Assembly (NCBI GenBank): GCA_963786445.1
Contig: CAWAZU010000008.1
Span: 310,001-374,000, forward strand
Direction: 5' to 3'
DNA: 64,000 nt
Source: JAFKFJ01 sp963786445
Lineage (GTDB): Bacteria > Pseudomonadota > Alphaproteobacteria > Acetobacterales > Acetobacteraceae
Under the pieces are notes generated by a model that did no database searches, was not told where the DNA came from, and worked only from the letters and a program-made list of their open reading frames with translations. Numbering within the stretch: position 1 is the first letter of the stretch; each line of letters starts with the position of its first letter. Shown piece by piece: positions 17,173-27,481 of this stretch. Both the position numbers and the translations under genes were made by a program.

Positions 17173-18351
17173 ATGCCAAAATTCCGCGTGGCGGTGCGGA
17201 AATTCCCGCCCTTCGAGAACGCCATCGTCAAGCAGTGGCAGGCGTTCGTCGCGAGCGGCGGCAGCGCGCTGGAGATCGAGGCGGTCGCGTTCGACCTCAA
17301 TCCGCTGCACGCCGCGCTGTTCGAGAACGGCGAAGCGGCGCGCGGCGACTGGGACGTGGCGTTCCTGCCGACCGACTGGATCGCGGCGGCGCAGGCGGCG
17401 GGCATCGTCGCCGATCTGCGCCGGCTGATGGCTGCGCGGCCGATCCCGGATTTCCCGCAGGCCTGGAGTCCGTCGCTGCTAGGGTTGCAGGACTTTGCCG
17501 GCGGCATCTGGGGAATGCCGTACCATGACGGGCCGCAATGCCTGATCTACCGCACCGACCTGCTGCAGGACGTGCCACGGACCTGGGAAGAGTACCAGAC
17601 GGCAGCGCGGCGGCTGAACGATCCGGCGTCGGGGCGCAGCGGCACGGTGCTGGCGCTGTTTCCCGACGGACACAACTCGTTTTACGATTTCTGCGTCCAG
17701 CTCTGGACCCGCGGCAGCGCGCCGTTCGACGCCGGCGGCCGGCCGACGCTGCAAACGCCAGTCGCGGTGGAGGCGCTCGACTTCGTCCGCCGCCTCGCCG
17801 CCGACCGCGACGCGGTGCCCGCGGACGTGCGCACGATCGACAGCGTCGCCTCCGGACTGCGGTTCTGCGAGGGGCGGGTGGCGCTGATGGCCAACTGGTT
17901 CGGCTTCGCGGCGCTGGCCGAGACCGCGCCGGACAGCCGCGTGCGCGGGCACGTCGGCATCGCGCCGTTGCCGCGCGGTGCCAACGGCGCGAGCGTGTCG
18001 CTCAACGTGTTCTGGCTGCTGGCCATCTGCGCCGGCAGCAAGCACCGTGAGGTGGCCTGGGAGTTTCTGCGCCACTGCGCGACGCCCGCGATGGACCGGC
18101 TGACCACGATGGAGGGCGGCATCGGCGTGCGCCGCTCGACCTGGAGCGATGCCGAGGTGAACCGCATGGTGCCGTTCTATCACGAACTGGACGGGCTGCA
18201 CGCGGTGGCGCGCACGCTGCCGCGGCTGGTGCGGCTCGCCGACGTGGCGCACGCGATCGACGACATGCTGACGGCGGCGGTGACGAGCGGTGCGCCGAGC
18301 GCGGACCTGCTCGCGCAGGCGCAGGTGCGTATTGCGGCGATCGTCCGATGA
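17173..18351 (+). CDS. Leaderless substrate-binding-protein-like protein
   Basis: A 392-residue protein with the SBP_bac_1 fold: an N-terminal FRVAVRKFPPFENAIVKQWQAF strand-helix, DWDVAFLPTDWIAAAQ, GGIWGMPYHDGPQCLIYRTDLL, and CEGRVALMANWFGFAAL. The protein starts directly with MPKFRVAVRKFPP and has no hydrophobic signal peptide. The ATG follows GGAGACGAGG. No alternative upstream start would add a leader, because the previous permease ends 13 bp earlier. Its location between the permeases and an oxidoreductase suggests it binds a pathway compound in the cytoplasm, or is exported by an unusual route (inference). Confidence 0.82.
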   Translation: MPKFRVAVRKFPPFENAIVKQWQAFVASGGSALEIEAVAFDLNPLHAALFENGEAARGDWDVAFLPTDWIAAAQAAGIVADLRRLMAARPIPDFPQAWSPSLLGLQDFAGGIWGMPYHDGPQCLIYRTDLLQDVPRTWEEYQTAARRLNDPASGRSGTVLALFPDGHNSFYDFCVQLWTRGSAPFDAGGRPTLQTPVAVEALDFVRRLAADRDAVPADVRTIDSVASGLRFCEGRVALMANWFGFAALAETAPDSRVRGHVGIAPLPRGANGASVSLNVFWLLAICAGSKHREVAWEFLRHCATPAMDRLTTMEGGIGVRRSTWSDAEVNRMVPFYHELDGLHAVARTLPRLVRLADVAHAIDDMLTAAVTSGAPSADLLAQAQVRIAAIVR

Positions 18352-19400
18352 GTTTGCCGCAACTTCGCCAGGCGTGGCCGCTGCCGTCGCGCCCGCGCCC
18401 GATCGTGGTGATCGGCGCCGGCGGCATCGTGCAGGACGCGCACATGCCGGCGTACCGGCGTGCGGGATTCCCGGTGCTCGGCGTGCATGACGTCGATGCC
18501 GGCCGTGCGGCGGCGCTGGCGTCGCGCTGGGGCATCGGCACGTTTGCCACGCTGGCCGAGGCGGCCGCGCAGGACGCGGTGTTCGACCTGGCCACGCCGC
18601 CGGGCGCGCATCTCGACGTGCTGCGCGCACTGCCGGAAGGTGCGGTGGTGCTGATGCAGAAGCCGATGGGCCGCGATCTGGCGCAGGCGACGGACATCCT
18701 TGGTCTTTGCCGGGCGCGGCGGTTCACGGCAGCGGTGAATTTCCAGCTCCGCTTCGCGCCGATGATGCTGGCGGTGCAGGACGCGGTCGCGCGCGGCCTG
18801 CTCGGCGAGATCGTCGATGTCGAGGTGCATCTCAACCTGCTGACGCCGTGGCACCTGTTCCCGTTCCTGGCGCACGAGCCGCGCCTGGAACTGTCGCTGC
18901 ATTCGATCCACTACCTCGATTTCCTGCGCGCGCTGCTGGGCAACCCGACCGGCGTGAGCGCGCGCACGATGGGGCATCCGCGCCACGCGCTGGCGCAGAC
19001 GCGCACGGCGGCAATCCTCGACACGCGGCCCGGCGTGCGCTGCGTGCTGTCGGTCAACCACGACCACGATTTCGGCCGGCAGTTCCAGGATGCCGCGATC
19101 CGCATCGAAGGTGTGGCCGGCGTCGCGCGGGTAAAATTCGGCCTGCTGCTCGACTATCCGCGCGGCGAGCCGGACGAGCTGTGGATCACCACGGGCGGCG
19201 GCTGGGAACAGGTGACGCTGGCGGGCGGCTGGTTTCCCGATGCGTTCATCGGCACCATGGCCAATCTGCAGCGCTTCGCCGCCGGCGAAGATGCCGTGCT
19301 CGTCACCGGCGTCGCCGACGCCTGGCACACGATGGCGCTGGTCGAGGCGTGCTTCGCCGCCAACGCCGCGCCGGCCACGCCGGTTCAGGCGGTGCCGTGA
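18348..19400 (+). CDS. Gfo/Idh/MocA-family oxidoreductase
   Basis: A 350-residue NAD(P)-dependent dehydrogenase. The Rossmann motif is VVIGAGGIVQDAHMPAYRRAG at the N-terminus, and the EKP-like motif appears as MQKPMGRDLAQA (Gln for Glu), followed by a Gfo/Idh C-terminal domain. Substrates in this family are sugars, inositols and related compounds. The ATG overlaps the preceding stop (ATGA). The 3' end overlaps by 16 bp the 3' end of the opposite-strand MaoC gene. Confidence 0.85.
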   Translation: MSLPQLRQAWPLPSRPRPIVVIGAGGIVQDAHMPAYRRAGFPVLGVHDVDAGRAAALASRWGIGTFATLAEAAAQDAVFDLATPPGAHLDVLRALPEGAVVLMQKPMGRDLAQATDILGLCRARRFTAAVNFQLRFAPMMLAVQDAVARGLLGEIVDVEVHLNLLTPWHLFPFLAHEPRLELSLHSIHYLDFLRALLGNPTGVSARTMGHPRHALAQTRTAAILDTRPGVRCVLSVNHDHDFGRQFQDAAIRIEGVAGVARVKFGLLLDYPRGEPDELWITTGGGWEQVTLAGGWFPDAFIGTMANLQRFAAGEDAVLVTGVADAWHTMALVEACFAANAAPATPVQAVP

Positions 19401-19840
19401 TCGCGGTGCCGCGCCATCAGCACATGCCGGCACGCCATCACCACCTCGCCGCGCTGGTTCACCACCTCGCAGGTTTCGACGACGCGGCCGTGATCGGGGC
19501 GCTTGCTTTCGGGCGCGAGTTCGCTGACGGTCAGGCGCGTGTGGATGGTGTCGCCGATGAACACCGGGCGCGGGAAGCGCAGCCGGTCGTAGCCGTAGGT
19601 GAAGGCGAGCGGGTTGATCTCGCCCGCGGTCAGGCCGATGCCGATGGCGAAGGTCATGGTGCCGTGCGCGATGCGCTGGCCCCATTGGCTGTCCTTCATC
19701 AGCTCGGCGTCCATGTGGTGGGGGAAGAAATCGCCGGTGTGGCCGGCATGGATCACGAAGTCGGTCTCGGTGATGGTGCGCGCGTGGGTGCGGCGGGTCT
19801 CGCCGAGCACGTAGTCCTCGAAATGGCGGGGGCGTTCCAT
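19385..19840 (-). CDS. MaoC-family dehydratase
   Basis: A 151-residue hot-dog-fold protein of the MaoC/hydratase-2 type. It contains the hydratase-2 style segment TDFVIHAGHTGDFFPHHMD and then HGTMTFAIGIGLT, followed by the FPRPVFIGDTIH turn. These enzymes hydrate or dehydrate acyl-CoA or other acid thioesters. The ATG at 19840 is preceded by CAGGAG. It is the only minus-strand gene between the oxidoreductase and the CoA transferase; its start faces the CoA-transferase gene. Confidence 0.85.
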   Translation of the reverse strand: MERPRHFEDYVLGETRRTHARTITETDFVIHAGHTGDFFPHHMDAELMKDSQWGQRIAHGTMTFAIGIGLTAGEINPLAFTYGYDRLRFPRPVFIGDTIHTRLTVSELAPESKRPDHGRVVETCEVVNQRGEVVMACRHVLMARHRDHGTA

Positions 19841-19878
19841 TGCGGACTCCTGTTGGCCGGAGATGGGGCGATGCAAGG

Positions 19879-21048
19879 ATGATCGGCGATGCGACGGCTT
19901 CCGGCAAGCCGCTCGACGGATTGCTGGTGCTCGACATGGCGCAGTTCCTGTCGGGACCGTATGCGGCGCTGCGGCTCGGCGACCTCGGTGCACGGGTCAT
20001 CAAGATCGAGCGGCCGGACGGCGGCGATCTGTGCCGGCGGCTCTATTTGACCGACACCGAGATCGGCGGCGATTCGACGCTGTTCCACGCCATCAACCGC
20101 AACAAGCAGAGTTTTGCCGCGGATTTCAAGAATCCGGCCGACCTCGCGCTGGTGCGCGGGCTGATCCGGCGCGCCGACGTGCTGATCCAGAATTTCCGGC
20201 CCGGCGTCGCGACACGTCTCGGCCTCGGCTATGAGGCGGTGCGGGCGATCAATCCCCGCGTCGTTTATGCCAGCATCACCGGCTACGGCGAGAGCGGGCC
20301 GTGGGCGGCGCTGCCGGGGCAGGATTTGCTGGCGCAGGCGCGCTCGGGCGTGATGTGGCTGAACGGCGACGCCGAGGAGGGGCCGGTGCCGTTCGGGCTG
20401 GCGGTCGCCGACATGCTGGCGGGGGCGGTGATCGTGCAGGGCGTGCTGGCCTGCCTGGTGCGGCGCGGCACGACCGGCGAGGGCGGGCACGTCGAGACCA
20501 GCCTGATCGAGGCGCTGCTCGATTTGCAGTTCGAAGTGCTGACCACGCATCTGAACGACGGCGGGCGGCTGCCGGCGCGCTCCGGCTTCCGCAACGCCAA
20601 TGCGTATCTGGCGGCGCCCTATGGCGTGTATCGCACCGAAGACGGCTGGCTGGCGCTGGCGATGACGCCGCTGCCGACAGTGGCGCGGCTGCTGGCGATG
20701 GACGATCTGGCGGCGATCGCGCGGGATGCCGGCGCCGGCTTCACGCGGCGCGACGAGATCAAGCGGATGATCGCGGCAAGGCTGGCGACGGCGCCGACCG
20801 CGCGCTGGCTCGCGGTGCTGCAGCCGGCCGACGTGTGGTGCGCGGACGTGCTGGACTGGCCGCATCTGCTCGGCAGCGAGGGTTTTGGGGTGCTCGACCT
20901 GCTGCAGACGGTGACGCGCGATGACGCGGTGCGCATCCGCACCACGCGCGCGCCGCTGCGCATAGACGGGATACGGCCGGCGAGCGCCGAGGCCGCGCCG
21001 CGCATCGGCCAGCACACGGCAGCCTTGCGGCAGGAGTTCGGACTGTGA
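19879..21048 (+). CDS. CaiB/BaiF family (class III) CoA-transferase
   Basis: A 389-residue class III CoA-transferase. N-terminal LLVLDMAQFLSGPYAALRLGDLGA and VIKIERPDGGD are family hallmarks, as is VLIQNFRPGVATRLGLGYE. The GQDLLAQARSG segment carries the expected catalytic Asp. ATG 19879 was chosen; a TTG at 19840 would add 13 residues that resemble no family member. These enzymes move CoA between carboxylic acids, so the island probably handles an organic acid as its CoA thioester together with the MaoC dehydratase (inference). Confidence 0.88.
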   Translation: MIGDATASGKPLDGLLVLDMAQFLSGPYAALRLGDLGARVIKIERPDGGDLCRRLYLTDTEIGGDSTLFHAINRNKQSFAADFKNPADLALVRGLIRRADVLIQNFRPGVATRLGLGYEAVRAINPRVVYASITGYGESGPWAALPGQDLLAQARSGVMWLNGDAEEGPVPFGLAVADMLAGAVIVQGVLACLVRRGTTGEGGHVETSLIEALLDLQFEVLTTHLNDGGRLPARSGFRNANAYLAAPYGVYRTEDGWLALAMTPLPTVARLLAMDDLAAIARDAGAGFTRRDEIKRMIAARLATAPTARWLAVLQPADVWCADVLDWPHLLGSEGFGVLDLLQTVTRDDAVRIRTTRAPLRIDGIRPASAEAAPRIGQHTAALRQEFGL

Positions 21049-22127
21049 CGCGGCTGCTCGGCATGACCTGGGACCACCCGCGCGGCTACGATCCGCTGGT
21101 CGCGTGCAGCGACATCTGGCGCGCGCGCACCGGGGTGGAGATCGTCTGGGAACGCCGGTCGCTACAGGATTTCGAGTCTTTTCCGGTCGAGGAGCTGGCG
21201 CGACGCTACGACCTGATCGTGATCGACCACCCGCATGTCGGACTGGTGGCGCGCGAGGGCTGTCTGCGTCCGCTGGCGGAGGAAGGGCAGGACGCGATCG
21301 GCCCGTCGCTGGCGAGCTATCGCTGGGCCGGAAAACTGTGGGCGCTGCCGATCGACGCGGCAACGCAGGTGCAGGCGTGGCGGCCCGATCTGCTCGCTTC
21401 ACCCGCCGCGACCTGGGATGAGGTCATGGACCTCGCGCGGGCCGGACGCGTGCTGGTGCCGCTGCGCCCGCCGCATGCGCTGATGGCGCTTTTCACGCTG
21501 GCGGCCAACGCGGGGCACGCATGCGCGACCGAGCCGGGCACGCTGATCGATGCGGCGGCGGGGGTCGCGGTGCTGGAGCGGCTGCGCTCGCTGGCGGCGC
21601 ATCTCGACCCGGCGTGTTTCGGCATGGACCCGATCGCGGTGTTCGAGCGCATGGCGGGCGCGGAGTCGCGGGCGGCGTGCGTGCCGCTGGTCTACGGCTA
21701 TGTCAGCTACGCGCGGTCCGGATTCCGGGCGCGGCGGATTGCCTTCGCCGACCTGCCACTACCGCAGGCCGCGGGGGGCACGCTCGGCGGCACCGGGATG
21801 GCCGTCTCGGCCTTCGCGCGCGCGCCCGAGGCGGCGGTGGCGGCGGCCGCGTGGTTCGCCTCGGCCGAGGCCCAGACCGGCCCGTATGCCGCGGCCGGCG
21901 GGCAGCCGGCGCATCTTCTGGCCTGGCACGACGCGGCGCTGGACGCTGCGTGCGGCGGCTTCTTCAGCGCCACGCGGCGGACGCTGGAGCGGTCCTATGT
22001 CCGCCCGCGCGGCCCCGGCTACATGACGTTCCAGGGCTGGGCCGGCGAGCGCGTCAACGCGGCGTTGCAGGGGGGCGATCTGCGCGCCGCGGTCGCCGAC
22101 CTGAACGCGGCGTTCGCGCGAAGCTGA
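21045..22127 (+). CDS. Second leaderless substrate-binding-protein-like protein
   Basis: A 360-residue protein with SBP_bac_1-like features: LLGMTWDHPRGYDPL at the N-terminus, ARRYDLIVIDHPHVGLVARE, WAGKLWALPIDAATQVQAWRPDLL, and GGTLGGTGMAVSAFARAPEAA near the C-terminus. It begins immediately with the fold and carries no signal peptide. A GTG start overlaps the CoA-transferase stop (GTGA), so its translation is tied to a cytoplasmic enzyme. It is the second such protein in the island (compare 17173-18351); the two are only distantly alike. Confidence 0.78.
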   Translation: MTRLLGMTWDHPRGYDPLVACSDIWRARTGVEIVWERRSLQDFESFPVEELARRYDLIVIDHPHVGLVAREGCLRPLAEEGQDAIGPSLASYRWAGKLWALPIDAATQVQAWRPDLLASPAATWDEVMDLARAGRVLVPLRPPHALMALFTLAANAGHACATEPGTLIDAAAGVAVLERLRSLAAHLDPACFGMDPIAVFERMAGAESRAACVPLVYGYVSYARSGFRARRIAFADLPLPQAAGGTLGGTGMAVSAFARAPEAAVAAAAWFASAEAQTGPYAAAGGQPAHLLAWHDAALDAACGGFFSATRRTLERSYVRPRGPGYMTFQGWAGERVNAALQGGDLRAAVADLNAAFARS

Positions 22128-22147
22128 CGGCGCAAGGGAGAAACTCA

Positions 22148-23257
22148 ATGGCGGGATCGCGCGTGCTGGCGTTCGTCGGCAGTCTCAACCGGGCCGCGCC
22201 GTATTTCGGTGCGCCGCGCGGCCGCGGCATCGGCGTGTTCGCGTTCGATGCCGCGTCAGGCGCGCTGACGCTGCTCGGCGAGACCGCAGGCGCCGACAAC
22301 CCGAGTTTTGTCCTGCCTGCCGCCGACGGGCGCACCCTGTATGCGACGAGCGAGGTGCATGGCTGGCACGAGGGCGTGGTCACCGCCTATCGCGTCGATC
22401 CGGCGAGCGGGGCGCTGACCTACATCAACAAGCAGCCGACGCGCGGCAGCATCACCGCCCAGGCGAGCCTGCATCCGGGCGGGCGGTGGTTGTTCGTCGC
22501 CAATTACCGGATGGGCGCCGATGGCGTGCGGCCGTCGCAGGCCGTGGTGGTGCTGCCGGTCGAGGCGGATGGCGGGCTGGGTCCGGTGGCCTGCGGCGTG
22601 GTCCATGCCGGCTCCGGCCCCAACCCGGAGCGTCAGGAAGGGCCGCACCCGCACTGCGCCGTGCCGAGCCCGGACGGGCGCCATGTGCTGGTGGCCGATC
22701 TCGGCACCGACCGGATCATGGTCCATGGGTTCGATGACGCGACCGGCCGGCTCGTGCCGGGCGGCGGCGTCGCGCTGCCGCCGGGGACCGGGCCGCGCCA
22801 CCTCGCGTTCACGCCGTCCGGCGCCCATGTCGTGGTCACCGGCGAGCTTGCCAACACGGTCACCTCGCTCGCCTGGCGGGGCGGCGCTCTGACCCCGATC
22901 GCCAGTGCCGGGCTGCTGCCGCACGGCTGGCACGGCGAGAGCCATGCGGCGGACATCGCAATCTCGCCGGATGGACGCTTCGTCTATGCGTCCAATCGCG
23001 GGCACGACAGCATCGCCGTGCTTTCGCTCGATGCCGGCGGCCGGCTCGCCCCTGCGGGCCACCGGCGGACCGGCCGAACCCCGCGCAGCTTCACGCTCGA
23101 CAAGTCCGGCGGGTGGGTTCTGGTCGCCGCCCAGGACGGGCATTCGGTCGCCGTGTTCGGTCGCGATCCGGGGTCGGGCGCGCTGCACGGCCCGGTTGGC
23201 GAATCCGCCTTCGGTTCGCCGATGTGCGTCAGGCTGGCCGAACTCCGCGATCCCTAG
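22148..23257 (+). CDS. Lactonase family protein (7-bladed beta-propeller, Pgl-like)
   Basis: A 369-residue beta-propeller of the 6-phosphogluconolactonase/YbhE type. Repeated blades contain motifs such as FVLPAADGRTLYATSEV, SLHPGGRWLFVANY, HPHCAVPSPDGRHVLVADLG and GPRHLAFTPSGAHVVVTGEL. It would open a lactone to the free acid. The ATG at 22148 follows AAGGGAGAAA. It is the last plus-strand gene of the island, and its stop overlaps by four bases the stop of the opposite-strand dehydrogenase. Confidence 0.85.
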   Translation: MAGSRVLAFVGSLNRAAPYFGAPRGRGIGVFAFDAASGALTLLGETAGADNPSFVLPAADGRTLYATSEVHGWHEGVVTAYRVDPASGALTYINKQPTRGSITAQASLHPGGRWLFVANYRMGADGVRPSQAVVVLPVEADGGLGPVACGVVHAGSGPNPERQEGPHPHCAVPSPDGRHVLVADLGTDRIMVHGFDDATGRLVPGGGVALPPGTGPRHLAFTPSGAHVVVTGELANTVTSLAWRGGALTPIASAGLLPHGWHGESHAADIAISPDGRFVYASNRGHDSIAVLSLDAGGRLAPAGHRRTGRTPRSFTLDKSGGWVLVAAQDGHSVAVFGRDPGSGALHGPVGESAFGSPMCVRLAELRDP

Positions 23258-24285
23258 ACCGGCCCGGCCAGCCACGCCGCGACGCGCGGATGGCCGAGCG
23301 CCTCGGGATTGACAACGTTGTGTGGACGCCGACCGTGTGCCACGGCGACGATGCTGGAAAACCCGCTCTCGGCGATGCCGCGAAAACACTCGTCGGTCCA
23401 GCACAGCGCATGCGGCGTCACGATGACATTCGCCATCGTCAGCAGCTGATTGGCGGGATCGACCGGCTCGCGCTCGAATACGTCCAGCCCGGCGCCGGCG
23501 ATGCGCCGCTCGTGCAGCGCCGCGATCAGCGCCGCCTCGTCCACGATCGGGCCGCGCGCCACGTTGATCAGGCAGGCGCCCGGCCGCATCAGGCCGAACT
23601 GCGCCGCACCGATCAGGTGATGCGTCTGCGGCGTCAGCAGGCAGGCCACGACGACGAAATCCGCCTGGCGCAGCAGCGTGTCGAGATCGACCAGTCGCGC
23701 GCCCTCCGCCGCCACGGACGCTTCATTCACGTTCGGGTCGGCGGCGATCACGGTCATGCCGAACGGGCGCGCCAGCCGCATGATCTCGCGGCCGATATTG
23801 CCGGCGCCGACCAGCCCGAGCGTGCGGCCGACCAGGCCCATGCCCATGTGCTCGGTCTTCTCGGCCCAGCGCCCGGCGCGCGTCAGCCGATCCTTGATGA
23901 ACAGCTTTTGCGACAGCGCCATCACGAAGGTCAGCGCCGCCACCGCCACCGGCCGGCGCACGCCGTCCGGCTGGATGGTCAGCAACACGCCATGCTCGCT
24001 GCACGCGCCGACATCGACCGAGTCGTAGCCGACGCCGTGGCGCGCGATCAGCCGCGTGCGTCCCGGCCCTTGCGCGAAACTGGCCCGCGTCACCAGCGGC
24101 GCGTTGACGTAGATCGCGTCGTAGCGCGCCAGATGCGCGGGCGCGATCTCGGCGGCCGGTTCGGGGATGAATTCCCAGCGCACCGCGGGAGCGTCGTCGA
24201 GCACGCGCAACGCCTCGCGCCCGAACGTCGGCGCCCCCGCAGCGTCCAGCAGGTCGCGCGTCAGGCCGACAAACAGCTCCGCCAT
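23254..24285 (-). CDS. D-isomer-specific 2-hydroxyacid dehydrogenase
   Basis: A 343-residue NAD-dependent dehydrogenase. The dinucleotide fold is LGLVGAGNIGREIMRLA; the catalytic triad appears as Arg in NVARGPIVDE, Glu in LDVFEREP, and His in VTPHALCWTDE. It interconverts a 2-keto acid and a D-2-hydroxy acid. It begins 3 bp after the stop of the HpcH/HpaI aldolase, giving a two-gene minus-strand operon. Aldolase product (a 2-keto acid) and dehydrogenase substrate would fit together. Confidence 0.88.
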   Translation of the reverse strand: MAELFVGLTRDLLDAAGAPTFGREALRVLDDAPAVRWEFIPEPAAEIAPAHLARYDAIYVNAPLVTRASFAQGPGRTRLIARHGVGYDSVDVGACSEHGVLLTIQPDGVRRPVAVAALTFVMALSQKLFIKDRLTRAGRWAEKTEHMGMGLVGRTLGLVGAGNIGREIMRLARPFGMTVIAADPNVNEASVAAEGARLVDLDTLLRQADFVVVACLLTPQTHHLIGAAQFGLMRPGACLINVARGPIVDEAALIAALHERRIAGAGLDVFEREPVDPANQLLTMANVIVTPHALCWTDECFRGIAESGFSSIVAVAHGRRPHNVVNPEALGHPRVAAWLAGPV

Positions 24286-24288
24286 GGC

Positions 24289-25113
24289 TCAGGCCTTCCT
24301 CGCGCGCGGTCGCGCCGGCGCGGTCTCGGCCGGCGGCGCCGCGGCGGCTTCGCGCAGCACCGCCAGCCCGCGCGCGAGCGACTGCTGCAGCAGCAGCGAG
24401 TCCAGCCCGTAGGCCATGATGCGGAATCCCTTCGCGGTGTAGTCGCGCGCCCAGGTCTCGTCGGTCGGCATGAAGCCGGCCGCCTTGCCGTGGCGCCGCG
24501 CCGCGGCGACGATCGCGTCCACGGCGGCGAGATAGCCGGGGTGCGTGAACTGGCCGGGGATGCCCATGAAGTTGGTCATGTCGAAATGGCCGAGCCATAG
24601 CACGTCGATGCCGTCGATCGCGGCGATCTCGTCCACCGCTTCGGCGCCGCGCGGGGTTTCGATCTGCGCGATCACCAGCGTGCGGCGGTGCGCCGCCGCG
24701 ATCTTCTCGGCCGGCGGTCCCGCCACGTAATCGTCGTGCGCCATGCCGAAGCCGGCGCCGCGCACGCCATGCGGCGGATAGCGCGTGAACGACACGATGT
24801 CCTTCGCCTGCGCCACCGACTCCACCATCGGCACCATGATGCCCATGGCGCCGACATCGAGGCAGCGTGCGATGAAATGGTACTGCGTCGTCGGCACGCG
24901 CACCATCGGCACGATGCCGAGGCCGCGGCAGTTCGCCATCTGCGCCTTGATCGTGTCGATGCCGGCGCCGCTGTGCTCCATGTCGTAGAGCACGAACTCC
25001 GCCCCGGCGGCCGCGGCGATCTGTGCCATGCCGGGGGTGAAGAACTCGAACACCATGGTGCCGAAGGCGGTGCCGCCTTCGGCGAGACGGTGCTTGACGG
25101 GGTTGTCGCGCAT
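24289..25113 (-). CDS. HpcH/HpaI-family class II aldolase
   Basis: A 274-residue metal-dependent aldolase. Conserved stretches are EFVLYDMEHSG, VPMVRVPTTQYHFIARCLDVGAMG (split by turns), the metal-binding IAQIETPRGAEAVDEIA and WLGHFDMTNFMG. The family cleaves 2-keto-3-deoxy sugar acids or hydroxy-oxo-diacids to pyruvate and an aldehyde. ATG 25113 follows GGGAGG by 8-9 bp. It is the first gene of the operon with the D-2-hydroxyacid dehydrogenase. Confidence 0.88.
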   Translation of the reverse strand: MRDNPVKHRLAEGGTAFGTMVFEFFTPGMAQIAAAAGAEFVLYDMEHSGAGIDTIKAQMANCRGLGIVPMVRVPTTQYHFIARCLDVGAMGIMVPMVESVAQAKDIVSFTRYPPHGVRGAGFGMAHDDYVAGPPAEKIAAAHRRTLVIAQIETPRGAEAVDEIAAIDGIDVLWLGHFDMTNFMGIPGQFTHPGYLAAVDAIVAAARRHGKAAGFMPTDETWARDYTAKGFRIMAYGLDSLLLQQSLARGLAVLREAAAAPPAETAPARPRARKA

Positions 25114-25274
25114 CGGCCGTTGCCTCCCTGGTTCGCCCCAGCACGGCGGCCGCGCGTTCTGGTGCAGCGTGCAGCGGGGCAGTCGAGGAAATGCGGCCGT
25201 GCCCCGGTCGGCACGGGTGCAGGCCGCGCTGGCGCAGCGGATCCGACAGCGGCGCCAGCGCGGCCCGATGCCGC

Positions 25275-26921
<1,647 letters not shown>

Positions 26922-26984
26922 TTTCGTTGTATCCTCTGTGTCTCGGTCTCGGTCTCGATCGTGGTCGCGCGGGCCGCCGGCCGG

Positions 26985-27299
26985 TCAGGCCGCCTTCTTG
27001 TGCGCGTGGCTGGACTCGACGATGCCCATGATGTCGGACTCCTTCATGATCAGCAGCTCCTCGCCGTCGAGCTTGACCTCGGTGCCCGACCACTTGCCGA
27101 ACAGGACGCGGTCGCCGGCCTTGACGTCGAGCGCGACCAGCTGGCCCTGTTCGTTGCGCGCACCGGGGCCGGCCGCGATCACCTCGCCTTCCATCGGCTT
27201 CTCCTTCGCCGTGTCCGGGATGATGATGCCGCCCGAGGTCTTCTCCTCGGCGGTGATGCGCCGGACCACCACCCGGTCGTGCAGGGGACGAAATTTCAT
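26985..27299 (-). CDS. groS: Co-chaperonin GroES
   Basis: A 104-residue GroES with MKFRPLHDRVVVRRITAEEKT at the N-terminus (split: MKFRPLHDRVVV then RRITAEEKT), the mobile-loop GGIIIPDTAKEKP, and GDRVLFGKWSGTEVK. The ATG at 27299 has GAGGAGT 7 bp upstream; an in-frame ATG three codons earlier is less well placed. First gene of the groES-groEL operon, downstream of a promoter and CIRCE operator. Confidence 0.96.
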   Translation of the reverse strand: MKFRPLHDRVVVRRITAEEKTSGGIIIPDTAKEKPMEGEVIAAGPGARNEQGQLVALDVKAGDRVLFGKWSGTEVKLDGEELLIMKESDIMGIVESSHAHKKAA

Positions 27300-27384
27300 T
27301 TGGAGCACTCCTCGTTCCTCGCCGGCGCTGACGGCCGGCCGGTTCGCCCGTGCCCCGCGCCGTTTGCGTCCGCGGCCGGGGCCG

Positions 27385-27411
27385 TTGGCACTCCCCCGTC
27401 GGGAGTGCCAG
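27385..27411 (-). promoter_or_regulatory. CIRCE operator (HrcA site) of groESL
   Basis: The sequence reads TTGGCACTC-N9-GAGTGCCAG, against the consensus TTAGCACTC-N9-GAGTGCTAA: both 9-bp arms have at most two changes and the 9-bp spacer is exact. It lies 86 bp before the groES start, directly downstream of the promoter. HrcA binding here represses groESL until heat stress. Confidence 0.9.
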
Positions 27412-27412
27412 C

Positions 27413-27441
27413 CACTTAGCCGCCTGCTTCGCCCGCGTCAA
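27413..27441 (-). promoter_or_regulatory. Predicted sigma-70 promoter of groESL
   Basis: On the minus strand TTGACG (27441-27436) and TAAGTG (27418-27413) are 17 bp apart, and the CIRCE operator starts two bases downstream, where the transcript should begin. This arrangement matches known CIRCE-controlled groE promoters. Confidence 0.6.
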
Positions 27442-27481
27442 CGGACCAGCGGCCCAATTCGGCTGGGGAGCGTGCCCGCCG

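Noticed and set aside
26922..26984. TCTCGG tandem run between groES and groEL as a regulatory repeat
   Set aside because: Only about three short units in a 63-bp spacer; no known role and could be chance in GC-rich DNA.
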